Origin: Anaerovibrio lipolyticus DSM 3074
GTDB taxonomy: Bacteria > Bacillota > Negativicutes > Selenomonadales > Selenomonadaceae
Assembly (NCBI RefSeq): GCF_900141865.1
Contig: NZ_FQYW01000009.1
Location: forward strand, 1 to 64,000
Direction of reading: 5' to 3'
DNA length: 64,000 nucleotides
The position numbers and the translations under genes were made by a program. Positions 1 through 12,900 of this stretch are shown in pieces. The notes under the pieces are model-generated. The model saw only the letters and a program-made list of their open reading frames with translations, had not been told where the DNA came from and searched no databases. Numbering within the stretch: the stretch's first letter is position 1; every line of letters starts with the position of its first letter.

Positions 1-215
1 TCCTCCAGATGGTTGTTTTCCATCAGCTCTGCCACAGCCGAATGAAACATGTCAAATCCCGCCATAGAATTGGAGAACGGGATAGGCTTTCTGGTGAATT
101 CGATCCCCCTCCAGTTGAAAGCCCTGAAGTAGTGTTTTTCACTGCCGACATCGATGCCGACGATCATAGATGTTTCTTTTACTTGCTCGATCTTCTTGTT
201 TTGTGTAGACTTCAT
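1..215 (-). CDS. IS110-family transposase, N-terminal part (cut by window edge)
   Basis: The reverse strand encodes about 71 residues starting MKSTQNKKIEQVKE and continuing through GIDVGSEKHYFRAFNWRG to the window edge. This is the start of a DEDD (RuvC-like) IS110-type recombinase: an early Asp in GIDVG followed by the conserved F-x-W-R-G stretch. Family members catalyse insertion and excision of their own element, and recent work shows they are guided by an element-encoded bridge RNA. The ATG at 215 is preceded by a GAGAGG ribosome-binding site about nine bases upstream. The remainder, including the C-terminal Tnp domain, lies outside the window, so intactness cannot be judged. Confidence 0.75.
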   Translation of the reverse strand, partial: MKSTQNKKIEQVKETSMIVGIDVGSEKHYFRAFNWRGIEFTRKPIPFSNSMAGFDMFHSAVAELMENNHLE

Positions 216-371
216 TTTGTAGATACCTCTCTTTTCTGTTTATTACTAACTTCTCAGGGTCAGTAATGACAGTTTAGCTGAGGTATCTCTTTTTGTTAAG
301 TTTGACTTATCTGTTGTCTACACTTTGAATTATACAGGAAGCTATTTACATGATCCTGTAAAGTTCAGATT
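216..371 (-). mobile_element. Non-coding end of the IS110-type element; bridge-RNA candidate
   Basis: This gap between the transposase start and the end of the next gene carries nested inverted repeats. AGATACCT (220-227) pairs with AGGTATCT (281-288). GTGTAGAC (203-210, inside the first codons) pairs with GTCTACAC (316-323). TACAGGA (333-339) pairs with TCCTGTA (354-360). In IS110-group elements the RNA guide lies upstream of the transposase, so a structured region here is expected (family knowledge). The exact element end is not visible, because IS110 elements lack clear terminal inverted repeats. The 333-360 hairpin might instead terminate the neighbouring gene at 372. Confidence 0.35.
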
Positions 372-803
372 TTATTTCCAAATTGTCTTCATAAGGTTGC
401 GATATGAATTATTAAGGTAGTTTATAATAATCTCAAACATCAGGTAAACGGTTTCACCCTTCAAATCATCGTCAGGAACCACAAGGCAGATGTCCATCAA
501 AAGAGTACCGTTATCATCAAAATAGAACTTAAATGGTTTATACTGCAAATTTTCACCATTAATTAGCTTCAGCAAATCAAGCTGGTTTTCCTCGGTTACT
601 GCCTTTGGAGAAATCTGGACGCGAATGGCCGCAAATACACTATTGTCAATAATAACAGCTGTAGGAAGCTGCTGCCCCTCCACGGAAATATTGGAACGAA
701 ATACTACAGTTTCCCTTTCATCGCCCTCTATTTCTTCTACCTGAAAAATCTTGATGTCCTTTTCCTCCAAATAATTTTTGAAATTTTCTGCATTCTTGTT
801 CAT
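372..803 (-). CDS. YbjN-like domain protein
   Basis: A 143-residue soluble protein with no signal peptide or membrane segment. The acidic alpha/beta sequence, with a central FYFDDNGTLLMDICLVVP strand pair and a C-terminal helix, resembles the YbjN family, whose fold is like that of type III secretion chaperones. The family is often found next to surface or secretion genes and its molecular role is poorly known. The ATG is preceded by AAGGAGG with seven bases spacing. It follows the giant adhesin on the same strand but is separated from it by a strong hairpin (831-879). A role as adhesin chaperone or regulator is only a guess from position. Assignment is by sequence feel rather than a diagnostic motif. 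Confidence 0.55.
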   Translation of the reverse strand: MNKNAENFKNYLEEKDIKIFQVEEIEGDERETVVFRSNISVEGQQLPTAVIIDNSVFAAIRVQISPKAVTEENQLDLLKLINGENLQYKPFKFYFDDNGTLLMDICLVVPDDDLKGETVYLMFEIIINYLNNSYRNLMKTIWK

Positions 804-830
804 TATTCATCCTCCTTATTAATTTAAATA

Positions 831-879
831 TAACTTAGTCCCTTATCTAAAATTTAAATCAGATAAGGGACATAAGTTA
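831..879 (-). terminator. Terminator hairpin after the giant adhesin
   Basis: A long imperfect inverted repeat, TAACTTAGTCCCTTATCT (831-848) against AGATAAGGGACATAAGTTA (861-879), lies 30 bases beyond the adhesin stop codon. An almost identical hairpin follows the tolC-like gene at 31595-31640. The T-tract is weak, so termination may be partial and allow read-through into the YbjN-like gene. Confidence 0.65.
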
Positions 880-908
880 TATTAATCTGTTACTAAGATT
901 AGTATTCG

Positions 909-3900
909 TTATTCAATTGTTATTTCCTGCTTGGAAGCATTTTTTGTAATTATGGAATTAACAATTTCACCACTCACCTCAACCCATTGACGAGGTGCTT
1001 TTGGTATAAACATTGACAGTGGAACCTCTTTGTAATAATGCTCCTTGCGCATCAGATTATTTCGCATCATATCTACTACGCTGTAGGTTTCAGTGTATTT
1101 ATTGCTACGTAACAGACGCCAGTCGTGTGCTTCCACTAAATGAGCGTTGTCGGTAATTATGCCGCCATCTTCAAACAACTGGTATCTTCTTCCCATAGGA
1201 TACAGTTTACTTGCATCGTTCCAGTAAACAAGCTGTTCACCATCATGGGTTGGAGTACGCCCATAAATAGCCATATTGGTTGCACTGTTGTTCACGGTGA
1301 ATTTATTGCCTACCAAAGCATCACTAATATCCACAGCCCCCTTATCCACATTTACATAACCATTATTGGTCCACAGCTTGGACACCTTAGTACCAGTATT
1401 GGAGCTAAGCTTATCAATGGTAAAGGTTTCAACAAGATTCTGACCAACAGGGGTTTGCACTGTCATAGTCAACGGACTGCCACTGCCCCCTGTATTTTCA
1501 ACAGTACCAATCTGAACATACTTGCCCGAAAGTACCACGTCAGTATTGCCATCGCCATTGGCTTTGGCACGAATGGTATTTATTCGGGATGCATCAGTAT
1601 TATCACCCAAAAGGATTTCTACATGATTTCCCTCAGCTGAATTGAGAACAAGGTCACCCTTCTTTATGGATACTATAACATCGCCCTTGGCCTTCATATC
1701 TCTGGTATAGATACTTCCTTCATCGATTTGGGTCACCAGATCTCCCTCAGAAACCATATCCTTGTCGAAATAAATACTGCCTTTGCTTGGTACATTAGCA
1801 TCAGTATTTCGTTTAGAAATAATATTTTCAGTAATATGGAGATCACCATTTCTGGTTGTCAGCTTAACATCCCGTGCCGAATCCACCAGACCATTGTGGT
1901 CAATAATGATATTCAGTCCATCTTCGCCTGGAATATAGGCCTCAGAACCAGCAGACAGGGAAATATCTCCCTCCTGGGTAGAGGTCTTACCATAAACGGT
2001 AATCTTGCCAGTACCAGTCTCAATATTAACATTTTGGTTGGCAGTTATAGTTTCAACATCAGCATCATTATCACCAACATCAATATTACCTTTGATAACA
2101 GATACATTGATGCTACCACCAGTAGATGTTACAGAATTTCCAATATAAACATCACCCTCATCCACCTTGGCATTTATATCACCAGTAACTTCAATATCCT
2201 TGTCAAAATACATACTACCCTTATTTACAGTATTTACAGTCAAAGTCGTATTGGCATTGACGGTATCAGTAATATGGAAATCACCATTACCACTATTGAT
2301 GGTAACACCGCCACCATCAGAAATCACTTTACCGTTTTGCTCAATAATGACGCTGCTTTCTCCCGTCTGATATTCCGAGGCGTAAGCAGAAACAGTTACA
2401 TCACCATTGGTGGAGCGGGTATGTCCCTGAACAGTCACTGTGCCAGCCTTGGTTTCAAGGTTAATATTTCCCTTGGCTGCTATAGCATCCTCTGTTGCAC
2501 CCTGGCTGCCTACATGTATTGCACCTTGTCCAGTAGTAATGCTTATATTGCCGTCAGTGGATTTAACCTTCTTGCCAACCTCAACATTACCCTTCTCCGT
2601 ACTAAGCTCAATATCATTGGTAACCTCGATATCCGTACCAAAGCTTAAATTGCCTTGTCCCTCAATCTTTGCCTGCAAGCCGCCCTTTGCATTCAGATAG
2701 TTCTCTATGGAAATATCTCCATTGCGGCCCTCAAGGGAAATATTCTTTCCAGCCTCTACAGAACCATGATCTTTAATAACAAAGTTGTTTTCTCCAGCAT
2801 TTGGATCATAGGTTTCATTAGCAGCCTTCATGGCCACATTACCATTTATAGCCTGAGTATGACCGTAAATGTAGATGGTACCAACATTAGTGGACAAATT
2901 AATATTATTTCCGGCTGTCATGGATTCCAAATCACTGTCTTCTATGTTACCAACAGTAATATCACCATTATGATTTATCAGCTCGGCTTCAATGTTGTTA
3001 ATGGCATTCAAGGAACCTAACAGTGCGATATTTCCCGCACCACTTGTCTTTACGGAAATATCTCTGCCAGCTTCGATAGCGTTAACATTGCTTCCCAAAT
3101 CAGATACTATGATATCAGCATTTTTGGAATAAGCATATACATCCTTGCCGGCTAAAATGCTACCAGTAACAACTATACTTGAATTTGTATTATTATATTC
3201 ATCAAATCCCGTAAGCAAGTTAACACTGCCATTTTCTGCACGTATCGTACCATCTACTGTCAAGGCCCCGTTCTCAGTGGAGGCCTTGACATTTTCTTTG
3301 GCTCCAATATTTCCGGTAATAGTAATATCTCCTCCGGAGGTATTCAGCTTAAGATCCTTTCCGGATGAAATATTGCCCTGGGCAGTTATTTGTGTGCCAT
3401 CGGCGGTAATATTGCCATTGGTGGTTGTCCAGTTGCCAGTAGAAGTGATAGTTCTTGTAGCCTCCAGTTCAATATTGTCGGTGGCCTCCACAGCACCATT
3501 GAGATTAATGGTATCTGCAGTAACAATTGCATTGGTACCGGCCTTCATACCGCCATTGGCAGCTGCAGCTTCATCTGCAGTAAGGGTAATAGCCTTTCCA
3601 GCCTCCAGTTTGCCATTGGCAGTAATATTATCAGCATCAGCTGTAATATTGCCATTGGTGGCAATCCAATTACCGGAAGCATCAATACTAACTCCCGTCA
3701 TTGTTATATCGTTACCAGCAGTAATAGCCTTAGTAGAAGTAATAGCCTCAGTTGCTGTTATACCAACATTGTTATTGGCACTTACTTCACCTGTCAGATT
3801 AATATTAGTTGCTTTGATGGCAACATCAGTACCAGCCACAGCGCCACCTTGGGCATCTACATTATTGGTTGCAGTAAGAGTAACAGACTTACCGGCAGCC

Positions 3901-6900
3901 AACTGACCACCAGTAGTAACATCTGTACCTTCAGCAATTATATTGCCATTGGTGGCAAACCAATTATCGGAAGCATCAATACTAACTCCCGTCATTGTTA
4001 TGTCATTACCAGCAGTAATAGCCTTAGTAGAAGTAATAGCCTCAGTTGCTGTTATACCAACATTATTATTGGCGCTTACTTCACCTGTCAGATTAATATT
4101 AGTTGCCTTGATGGCAACATCAGTACCAGCCACAGCGCCACCTTGGGCATCTACATTATTGGTTGCGGTAAGAGTAACAGACTTACCGGCAGCCAACTGA
4201 CCACCAGTAGTAACATCTGTACCTTTAGCAATTATATTGCCATTGGTGGCAAGCCAATTACCAGAAGCATCAATATTAACTCCTGTCATTGTTATATCAT
4301 TACCAGCAGTAATAGCCTTAGTAGAAGTAATCGCCTCAGTTGCTGTTATATCAACATTGTTATCGGCTTCTACTTCACCTGTCAGATTAATATTTGTTGC
4401 TTTAATGGCAATATCAGTACCAGCCACAGCACCACCTTGGGCATCTACAGCCTCAGTTGCTGTTAAGGTAACAGCCTTATGAGCAGTCAATTGACCTTCC
4501 GTGGTGATATTTTTGCCATTGGCATTGATGTTTCCGCCAGCATCTACTGTATTTTCTAATTCAATAGTAGTTGCCTTAATGGTTACATCCGTACCAGCAG
4601 CAACACTGCCCTTGGTATTCACAGCCTCAGTTGCTGTCAAGGTAACTGCTTTGGAAGCAATCAGCTGACCTGCTTCATTTTTGATATTCGTGCCTTCTGC
4701 TTTAATATTGCCGCTGTTAGTTTTCCAATCACCAGAAGTGGTTATATCTGCACCTTTTACAGTTAAATCATTGCCGGCCGTAATATTCTTGGCAGTAATA
4801 TCCCCAGTTGCACTTATATCAACATTGTTATTGGCGCCTACTTCTCCTGACAGTTTAACAGCTGCTCCATTAATGGCCGCATCAGTACCAGCAGTCAAGT
4901 CCTTGACCTCTACATTCTCAGTTGCAGTCAGGTTTACAGCTTTGGTAGCAGACAACAAACCATCATTATTGGAGATATTTTTGCCTTTAGCTGTAATATT
5001 GCCATCGCTGGCTGTCCAGTTACCAGAAGCATTAATCTCTGTTCCTGTCAGTGTTATATTATTGCCAGCTGTAATAGCTTCAGCGGCGGTAATATCCCCT
5101 GTTGCAGTGATGGCTACATCAGTGCCAGCTAATACAGTCTTATTGGTGGTTACAGTCCCGGTTGCGTCCAAGGTTATTGCCTTATCAGCACTTAACTGGC
5201 CACTAGTTGTAATATCCTTACCAGTGGCCTTTATATTTCCACCAGCATCAACAGCCTTTTCCAACTCAATGGTAACTGCTTTAACAGTAACATCAGCACC
5301 TGATGTCAGACTTTCCTTAGTATTAACTTTTTCAGTTCCAGTCAGGGTTACTGCCTTATCAGCACTTAACTGACCATTGGTGGTAATATTCTTGCCTTCA
5401 GCCGTAATGTTTCCGTTAGTGGCTGTCCAGTTGCCGGAAGCATTAATATCTGCTCCCTTTACAGTTAAATTATTGCCGGCAGTAATAACTGCAGTAGATG
5501 TAATATCTCCAATTGCAGTAATATTTACATTATTATTTGTGGCGTTAACAGTATCTTCCAAATTTACAGTTGCGCCATTTACGACTACATCAGTGCCTGC
5601 AGACAGGCCCTTGGCAGCTACTGCCCCAGTTGCATCCAATGTCACTGCATTATTAGCACTTAACTTATCACTAGTTGTAATATCCTTACCAGTGGCCTTT
5701 ATATTTCCGCCAGCATCAACGGCTTTTTCCAACTCAATGGTAACTGCTTTAACAGTAACATCAGCCCCTGATGTCAGACTTTCCTTAGTATTAACTTTTT
5801 CAGTTCCAGTCAGGGTTACTGCCTTATCAGCACTTAACTGACCATTGGTGGTAATATTCTTGCCTTCAGCCGTAATGTTTCCCTTGGTGGCTGTCCAGTT
5901 GCCGGAAGCATTAATATCTGCTCCCTTTACAATTAAATTATTGCCAGCAGTAATGGCTTTGGTATTAACATCACCTGTTGCAGTTATTCCAATATTATTG
6001 CTGGCTCCAACATCACCTGTCAAAGTTATAGTAGTTGCCTTAACGGCCACATCAGCACCCGCAGACACGTCCTTTACCTCTACATTCTCAGTTGCTGTCA
6101 GATTTACTGCTTTGGTGGCAGATAACAAACCATCATTATTAGCAATATTCTTACCTTCTACAGTAATATTGCCATTATTGGCTGTCCAATTGCCAGATGA
6201 ATTAATATCTTTTCCGGTCAATGTTATATTATTGCCAGCAGTAATAGCTTTAGCCGTATCAATATCTCCAGTTGCAGTGATAGCTACATCCGTACCAGCT
6301 TCTAAAGTTTCATTGGTTGTTACAGCTTCATTTGCAGTCAAAGTCACTGCCTTGCCAGCTTCCAGCTTGCCATTAGCAGTAATATTTACAGCATCTTCAG
6401 TTATATTGCCATTGGTAGCTGTCCAGGTACTGGAAGTAATTTTATTACCTGTTGCGGTTATATTATTACCAGCGGTAATTGCCTTAGTGGTGGTAATATC
6501 TCCAGTTGCGGTTATGCTAATATTTTTAGTGGCTTCGACTTCTCCTGACAGTGTAACAGCAATTGCATTAATGGCTACATCTGTAACAGCCGTTAACCCA
6601 TTTGCCTGTACGTTCTCAGTTGCAGTCAAATTTACTGCCTCATTAGAAGTCAACGTACCTTCTGTGGTAATATTCTTGCCATCAACATTAATATTTCCAC
6701 TTGTATCTACGTTTTTCTCCAGCTTAATATCACTGGCCTTAACTTTTACATCACCGCCAGAGGTCAAAATGCCCTTGGTATCAATATTTTTATTTGCCAA
6801 AAGTGTCAGTGCGCCGCCAACATTTATTACTTCATTTGTGGTGAGATTACCTTGGCTCTTAACCCATAAATCACCTGTAATACCAGCACTGTTTTCTGTG

Positions 6901-9900
6901 CCAACAGCACCCAGAGTCATATTGTCAACAGTATTTAAATTAGAGCGCTCTAAGCCAATAAGATAACCGTTTGCACCAGCAACAGATATCTTACCCCCAT
7001 TATTAAGCAGCCTCAATGCATTATCCTTGGAGCCAATATCACCCTCTGAAGCCTTAAGATTGACTTCTTCAGCTCCATTAATATAGCTTTCTGCTGTATC
7101 TTCTTTTTCAGCTTCCGACATCACAATGCCCTTATCACCACTTAAGGTGATCTTTTTGGCAGCAGCCTTATTGCTTACTGTGATGGTACCAGCTGTATTC
7201 AGTACAAAATCCTCCTTCATGTCAATGGCGCCCAGCACGATATTATCAGGGTCATACTTAACGCCCTTCAAATGTGCGCTGTTGCCTGTAGCCTGAATAT
7301 TGACACTGTTGCCCAGTACATACAATGGACGTTCTGCAGTTCCAAGATCACTGCGGCTGTCACCATTAATACCATTCAAGTAGAGATTTTGGGCATTAAT
7401 GTATGGAACTACTCCATCTATGGATGTCTTACTACCAACAAGACCGTTGCCAGCATAAAGAGTTACGCTATCAGGGGTATATATGCTTCCCACAGATAGA
7501 GGATTTAATCCATTGTTTTTAATATAGAGATTCTTATTGGAACGGGCACTAAGATCACCGGTTGTTTCACCAATTGCCTGTACGGTGATAGGTTTGTTTT
7601 CGGAGCCTATTGCACCTTCGCCACCCTCCAGCAGGATATCCTTGCCGGCAATTACATTAGTGTAGGCCTGGTCTGTCAAAGCATTTTCAATTCCCTCTTT
7701 GCCCAAAATACGAACAAAGCCCTTATCTGCCTGTACTTCGCCAAGCTTCAGCACAGAAGCAGCTCCATCATCCGTGGCCTTCCGGCCAGACATTGAAATA
7801 TCCTCTGCAGTTGCAGTGGCAGTTACCGTTCCAGTTGCATTAATACCAACTGGGGCTGTACCAGTCACGCGGAAATAATCCTTTCCGTTCTCGTCCTTTA
7901 GGCGGATTACATCTGAAGCATCAGAATTGGCCAAAATCTTCAGATAGTCCACATTAGTCTTGCCATCAGCACTATAGCCGTTTTTAAGCTGGTCAAAAGT
8001 AATGCTTTGCGGAGTCTCATTACTGCCAATATTTTTACCAGATAAAGTGACATTTTTGCCAGATATATTGGCAATTTTATCCCGGCTGTCAGTGGAGCCC
8101 ACTTCCTTATTAATCATTTCACTGCGCAGAGCGTAGAGCAGCTCATCCTGAGTCCACTTATAGGTTGGATTTTCTGCCGCAGCCTTCAGCTTGGCATAGT
8201 CACTATTGGTATCTGCGGCCAAATGATCAAGATAATCGTCACTATCAGTATAGTGTTCGTATTCACTGCGCAGAGATTCATAGGCAAGGCGATACTCCTC
8301 TGAATAATTCTCCACCCACTTCTCATTGTAATTATCCGGATATTTAGCCACCAGGTCATCATGCAAGGCTTTCATTTGCTCATAATCAGCAAAGCTTTCC
8401 TTAACATCATGCTCATAATCGGAAACATTCTTTTCCAGCTTACGGATATAGGCGTTATTCCGATCTGGTCCCGCAATAAGGCCGGAATCAATCCACCGCT
8501 GGATACGGGCTGTGGTTTCATCACTGGCTTCTTCGCCGGTATATGGCAGGGCATCCTCAAAGCTGCCACCCTCATTTTTTAGGGTAACATCACCAGCCAA
8601 AGAACGAATGACCCCTATACGCATATCATTATCTTTATCGTTGCCTGTAGTATTCTGTGCCAGGAATATATCCTTTTGCGCCGTGGCATTAACGCTGGCA
8701 CTGAGAGGATCATTATTAAGTGCCTGCTGACCAGCATGCACCTTCAAAGCCTGGTCAAGATTACCGATGCCACCTGACTGGCTGGTAATATCTATACGTT
8801 GACCAATAATACCTTCACCGGCAATCTGCTCAATATTGCCGCTGACCTCCAATTTAACATTATTGTTGCCAGCCATAGGATCACCAGTACCCTTGGCTTC
8901 AATAGTGGATATTTCCGTATTACCGGTAACATTAATGCCTATATTTCCATCACGGGTAATAGCACCCAGCTGTACAGCTGTTTCCTTGTCAAGGGTTTCA
9001 ATATTGATGTTTGCAATATCCTTTTGGGTGTTAAGTGAAATTTTATTTCCTAAAATAGATACACCATTATTGGCTTTAAGGGCACCCTTGTTGGAAGTAA
9101 TATCAATAGTACCTTCTACATTGTTATTGCGAATATTTCCATTAAGGGTTATATCGCCTCCGCTCTTCAAATTAATCGTTCCTTTATCCTGACCTATAAA
9201 TTTAATCTCAATATCTTTATCTGCTTTTATACTGGATACATAGGTCTGACTGGAACCAGTCTTAACATCCCAGTTGTAATAATAATTCTTCCAAAGAACT
9301 TTATTTTTGGAGGTAACGTTATAATTTAATCGTTGATTCTTAAGTACAACATTGTCTGCTACAATCTTGTAATCCGGTCCCGTCCCTGTGGATACAAATA
9401 TTCCATTAGGCAACGGTTTGGCATCATTGACGGTAACCGTCTTCTTGGCCTTGCCAGTCTCTGATTCAAAGGTGGCAAAATCAAGATGTAAAATACTGGT
9501 ATCACGATAATAATAATGGGTATTAGTGGTGGATTCAGAACCAACCGTCCAGTTATACCGGCTGTTTGCCTCCGGCTTAAAGGTATAGTTGCGGCCATGT
9601 ACGTCAGTGTTCAGCACTCCAGGATTAAATCCCGTGGAGGTGGTAACTCCCTCTGTGGTATATTTCTTGGTGGTAACCACTTCCTTGCCATTGTTATCCA
9701 AGGATACGGTTGTTAATGTCACTTCACCATTAATATTATTATTGAGTACCTTACCTAACTGCATGGAAGCATTCGTCTGATTATCAATGCTGATATCAGC
9801 ACCGCCATCTACGGCAAAAATCTTGCCACCGGTGGTGCTGATAATACGACCAGCGAGGTATACTTTGCCTCCCTGAGCATCAATATCTTCTGCCAACAGG

Positions 9901-12900
9901 GTATCATTATCAGGGTCATAGAAAATCTGGACATTATAAACCAGGGAGCCATCAGTTGCCCGTTCAGCCTCCCAGTCTGTGCCTCCCTCATTTACCATAT
10001 AGATACGGCGGCCTTCAAAAAGCTTGGATTTACTAAAGTCCTGATTTTTGGCCGCTGTCTTGGCAGCGTTCAGCTGTTCTTCCGTTATAACGGCTTTGTA
10101 CTGGCCATAACCACTTTGTAAAATACCATTTACATTGATAGCGTCTGCCGCAATGAATATGGAGCTTCCGGCAATACGTCCGGATTTTGCTGCTGCTTTT
10201 TCACTATCCGTTTGAGCTGCAGGGCTATCAACTGTCACTTCTTTATGCTTTTTAGTAGCATAATCGTTGCCCCAATCATTTTTTATGTTGTTAATAGCAG
10301 CATCATTGGCACTCTTGTACACTTCCTGCGGCGTAGAACCAACATTGACCACACCCTTGGTATAGCTCTGGTTTACACTGCCATACTGGGCTGTCAGTCT
10401 TATGCTATGACCATCAATACCGGTGGCCTTGGTGCCAGAGCCATTGATGATGATATCGCCGCCAGTTTTATTTTTATTCGTGATGGTTACATCTGTAGTT
10501 CCAGCGTTTACATGTCCGGCAATCTCAATGGCGCCCATGCCGTTGAAGACACTATTAACATAGGTTATCTTGCCGTCCTTTGTAACCTTATCGGTCAAGG
10601 TAATTCCGCTGAGAGAAGGATTTTCCGAGAGAATATTTACCCCCGTATTGCCATCGGTGCCAGACTTTAGCTTACTGTAGGAAACATCGTATTTTTTATC
10701 GCTGTTCAGCTGTTTTATCTGATTCTTGCCATTGGCATCAGATTTTATTATATTGTCACGGTAGATGACTCCCTGGCCTTTATCCTTTATGGTAATATCA
10801 TTTACCACCAAATAGGCATTGGATTTATTTTCCACCTTTACTTCAGGATTGGTCTTGGCAACCACTGAACCCTTGCCATAGAAGTTGTTGGCGTCCACAT
10901 TTATGGTACCGCCACTGGCTTCCATCAATCCTGGCAAGGCAACGATTGGAATATCATAACCTTCGGTAACAGGCACCTTAATGGTCTTACCATCAACAAC
11001 CTTTTCCTCCATAAGCCCCAAGGAATTAAGTTTGGCCTCCAAAAGCTGCATTTCAGCCAAATATCCGGCATAAGCGATAGCCGTTTTGTCGTCACCGCCC
11101 TTACCGTCTTTACCATTATAGGCAGAAATCAGCTTGTTCAGTTCATTCCAGCGTTCAGCTAATACATTGGCATAGCTGCCAGTGTACTGCTTCGCTGCTT
11201 TTTCCAATTCCGTGTAGTGTCTGCCCTCGTCATCCACTATGGAAATGGTGTAGGATGGATTGTTGCCTTTAGCTGTTACATCATGGGTTTCCACAATCTT
11301 GGTAGCATCGTTAACATCAGCAATATCATTATGTCCCAGAAGGTCTTTTGGTACCACCTGTCCAGTAATAGTAACATTAATCTTGTCCTGGAAACCAGCC
11401 AACAGGGAACCATCCACCTTGGCATAATTGGTGGATTCATTTACAAACCTATCAACATTTACATTTCCATCACTGGCTGTCTTTACAACAGGTATGGCTT
11501 TTCCATCGCCGCCTTCGCCACCATAAATAGTATGATAGCTGGCCTGCTTAAGAATATTTTCCGTACCATTGGCAGCCTTAATGTTAATATTACGCAGAGC
11601 TTCCCCTATTGCACCGCTCTCAACCTGCACGCTGTTATTACGACGGTTTTCCACAATCAGATCACGACGCCATCCCAATGGAACAGCAGTATCATTGTGG
11701 GCATCTGCTATGGTAAGCTGCTTAACATTGGACTTGCTGCCGTTATTATCAGCCCCGGCATAAAGGTTTATATCCTTATTGCTCTTAATGGTTCCCTTAA
11801 CTTCCACTGCATTACTGCGATTAATCTTATGCTCGGTGATTGCCGTTGGACCAGCACCAGCTCCACCAGCCACCTTGCCCTCAGCATGAACAGTGCTGTT
11901 AATATCGTCAGAGGCAGCCAGGGTTACACCGGCAACATCATAACTGCCATTGGAAGTCAGAGTTGCCCCTGTTCCTAAGGTAACCTTATTGGCAGATGTG
12001 TAATCCGTTCTTGACTGCACCACAATAGACTCCGCTATACCGGCATTTAGGCCTGTAGCGTAGTTCTTCAATGCATCTTTATTAAGCGCCTCATATTCCT
12101 GGGTACCAACGGTGGTGACCTTGACGTTGTTGCCAATATTCACCTGGGTTCCCTTCTTGATTACATCCTTACTTTCCAGTACGGACATACCCAAAGCATT
12201 ACCTGCCGTAATATCGAGACGGCTGCTATACTTGTTGTTTTTATTGGTATTGATGTTGTTTTCTGCACCAACATATACCTTGTTGGCAGTAATGTCTGCC
12301 CCATTGGCTATGTTGGCTGAGGTGATGCGCCCCTTGTCGCCAATATTCAGTGAAGTATATACGCCGCTGCCCTGAAGAACTCCGCCACTGGCCGAGAAGG
12401 TCTGGGTATCCATGGAATCGAATTGCTTGGCGTTAACGTAGACATTATCCTGAGCAAACCATTTACCATAAATATTTGCAGTGGCTGAATTATCAAAATA
12501 AGTGATAGCCTTGGCATTAGTACCATAGTCCATCAAACCGCCGCCGGAGCCACGTACATAGGAATCCGTATAGGAATTGCCCGTTGCTCCCATTACCAGC
12601 TTATTGACATCACCGCCACCTGCAGTTGTACTTACCAGATCTTCAGCCCTGGTGGTGCCTTTTATTCCACCAGCAGCAAACTTAAGTCCGCTTACAGTAA
12701 CATTACTGATATCATTTTGACGTGAGGTCATATTGGTGGCATCAATGGTCAAAGTGGCATATCTGGTATTATCTTCATTTTCCGAATTATTCTCATTATT
12801 GTTATTGGCATTATTATTAATTGTATAGGAATAATCTTCCTTGCCAATATTGATGGCTGCATTGGTTTTAGTAGTAATATTAGACTCATCACCACTGTAC

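Noticed and set aside
3390-6730. Regular repeats considered as a CRISPR array
   Set aside because: Units are 294 or 468 bp, fully coding in the adhesin frame and contain no short identical repeats with unique spacers.
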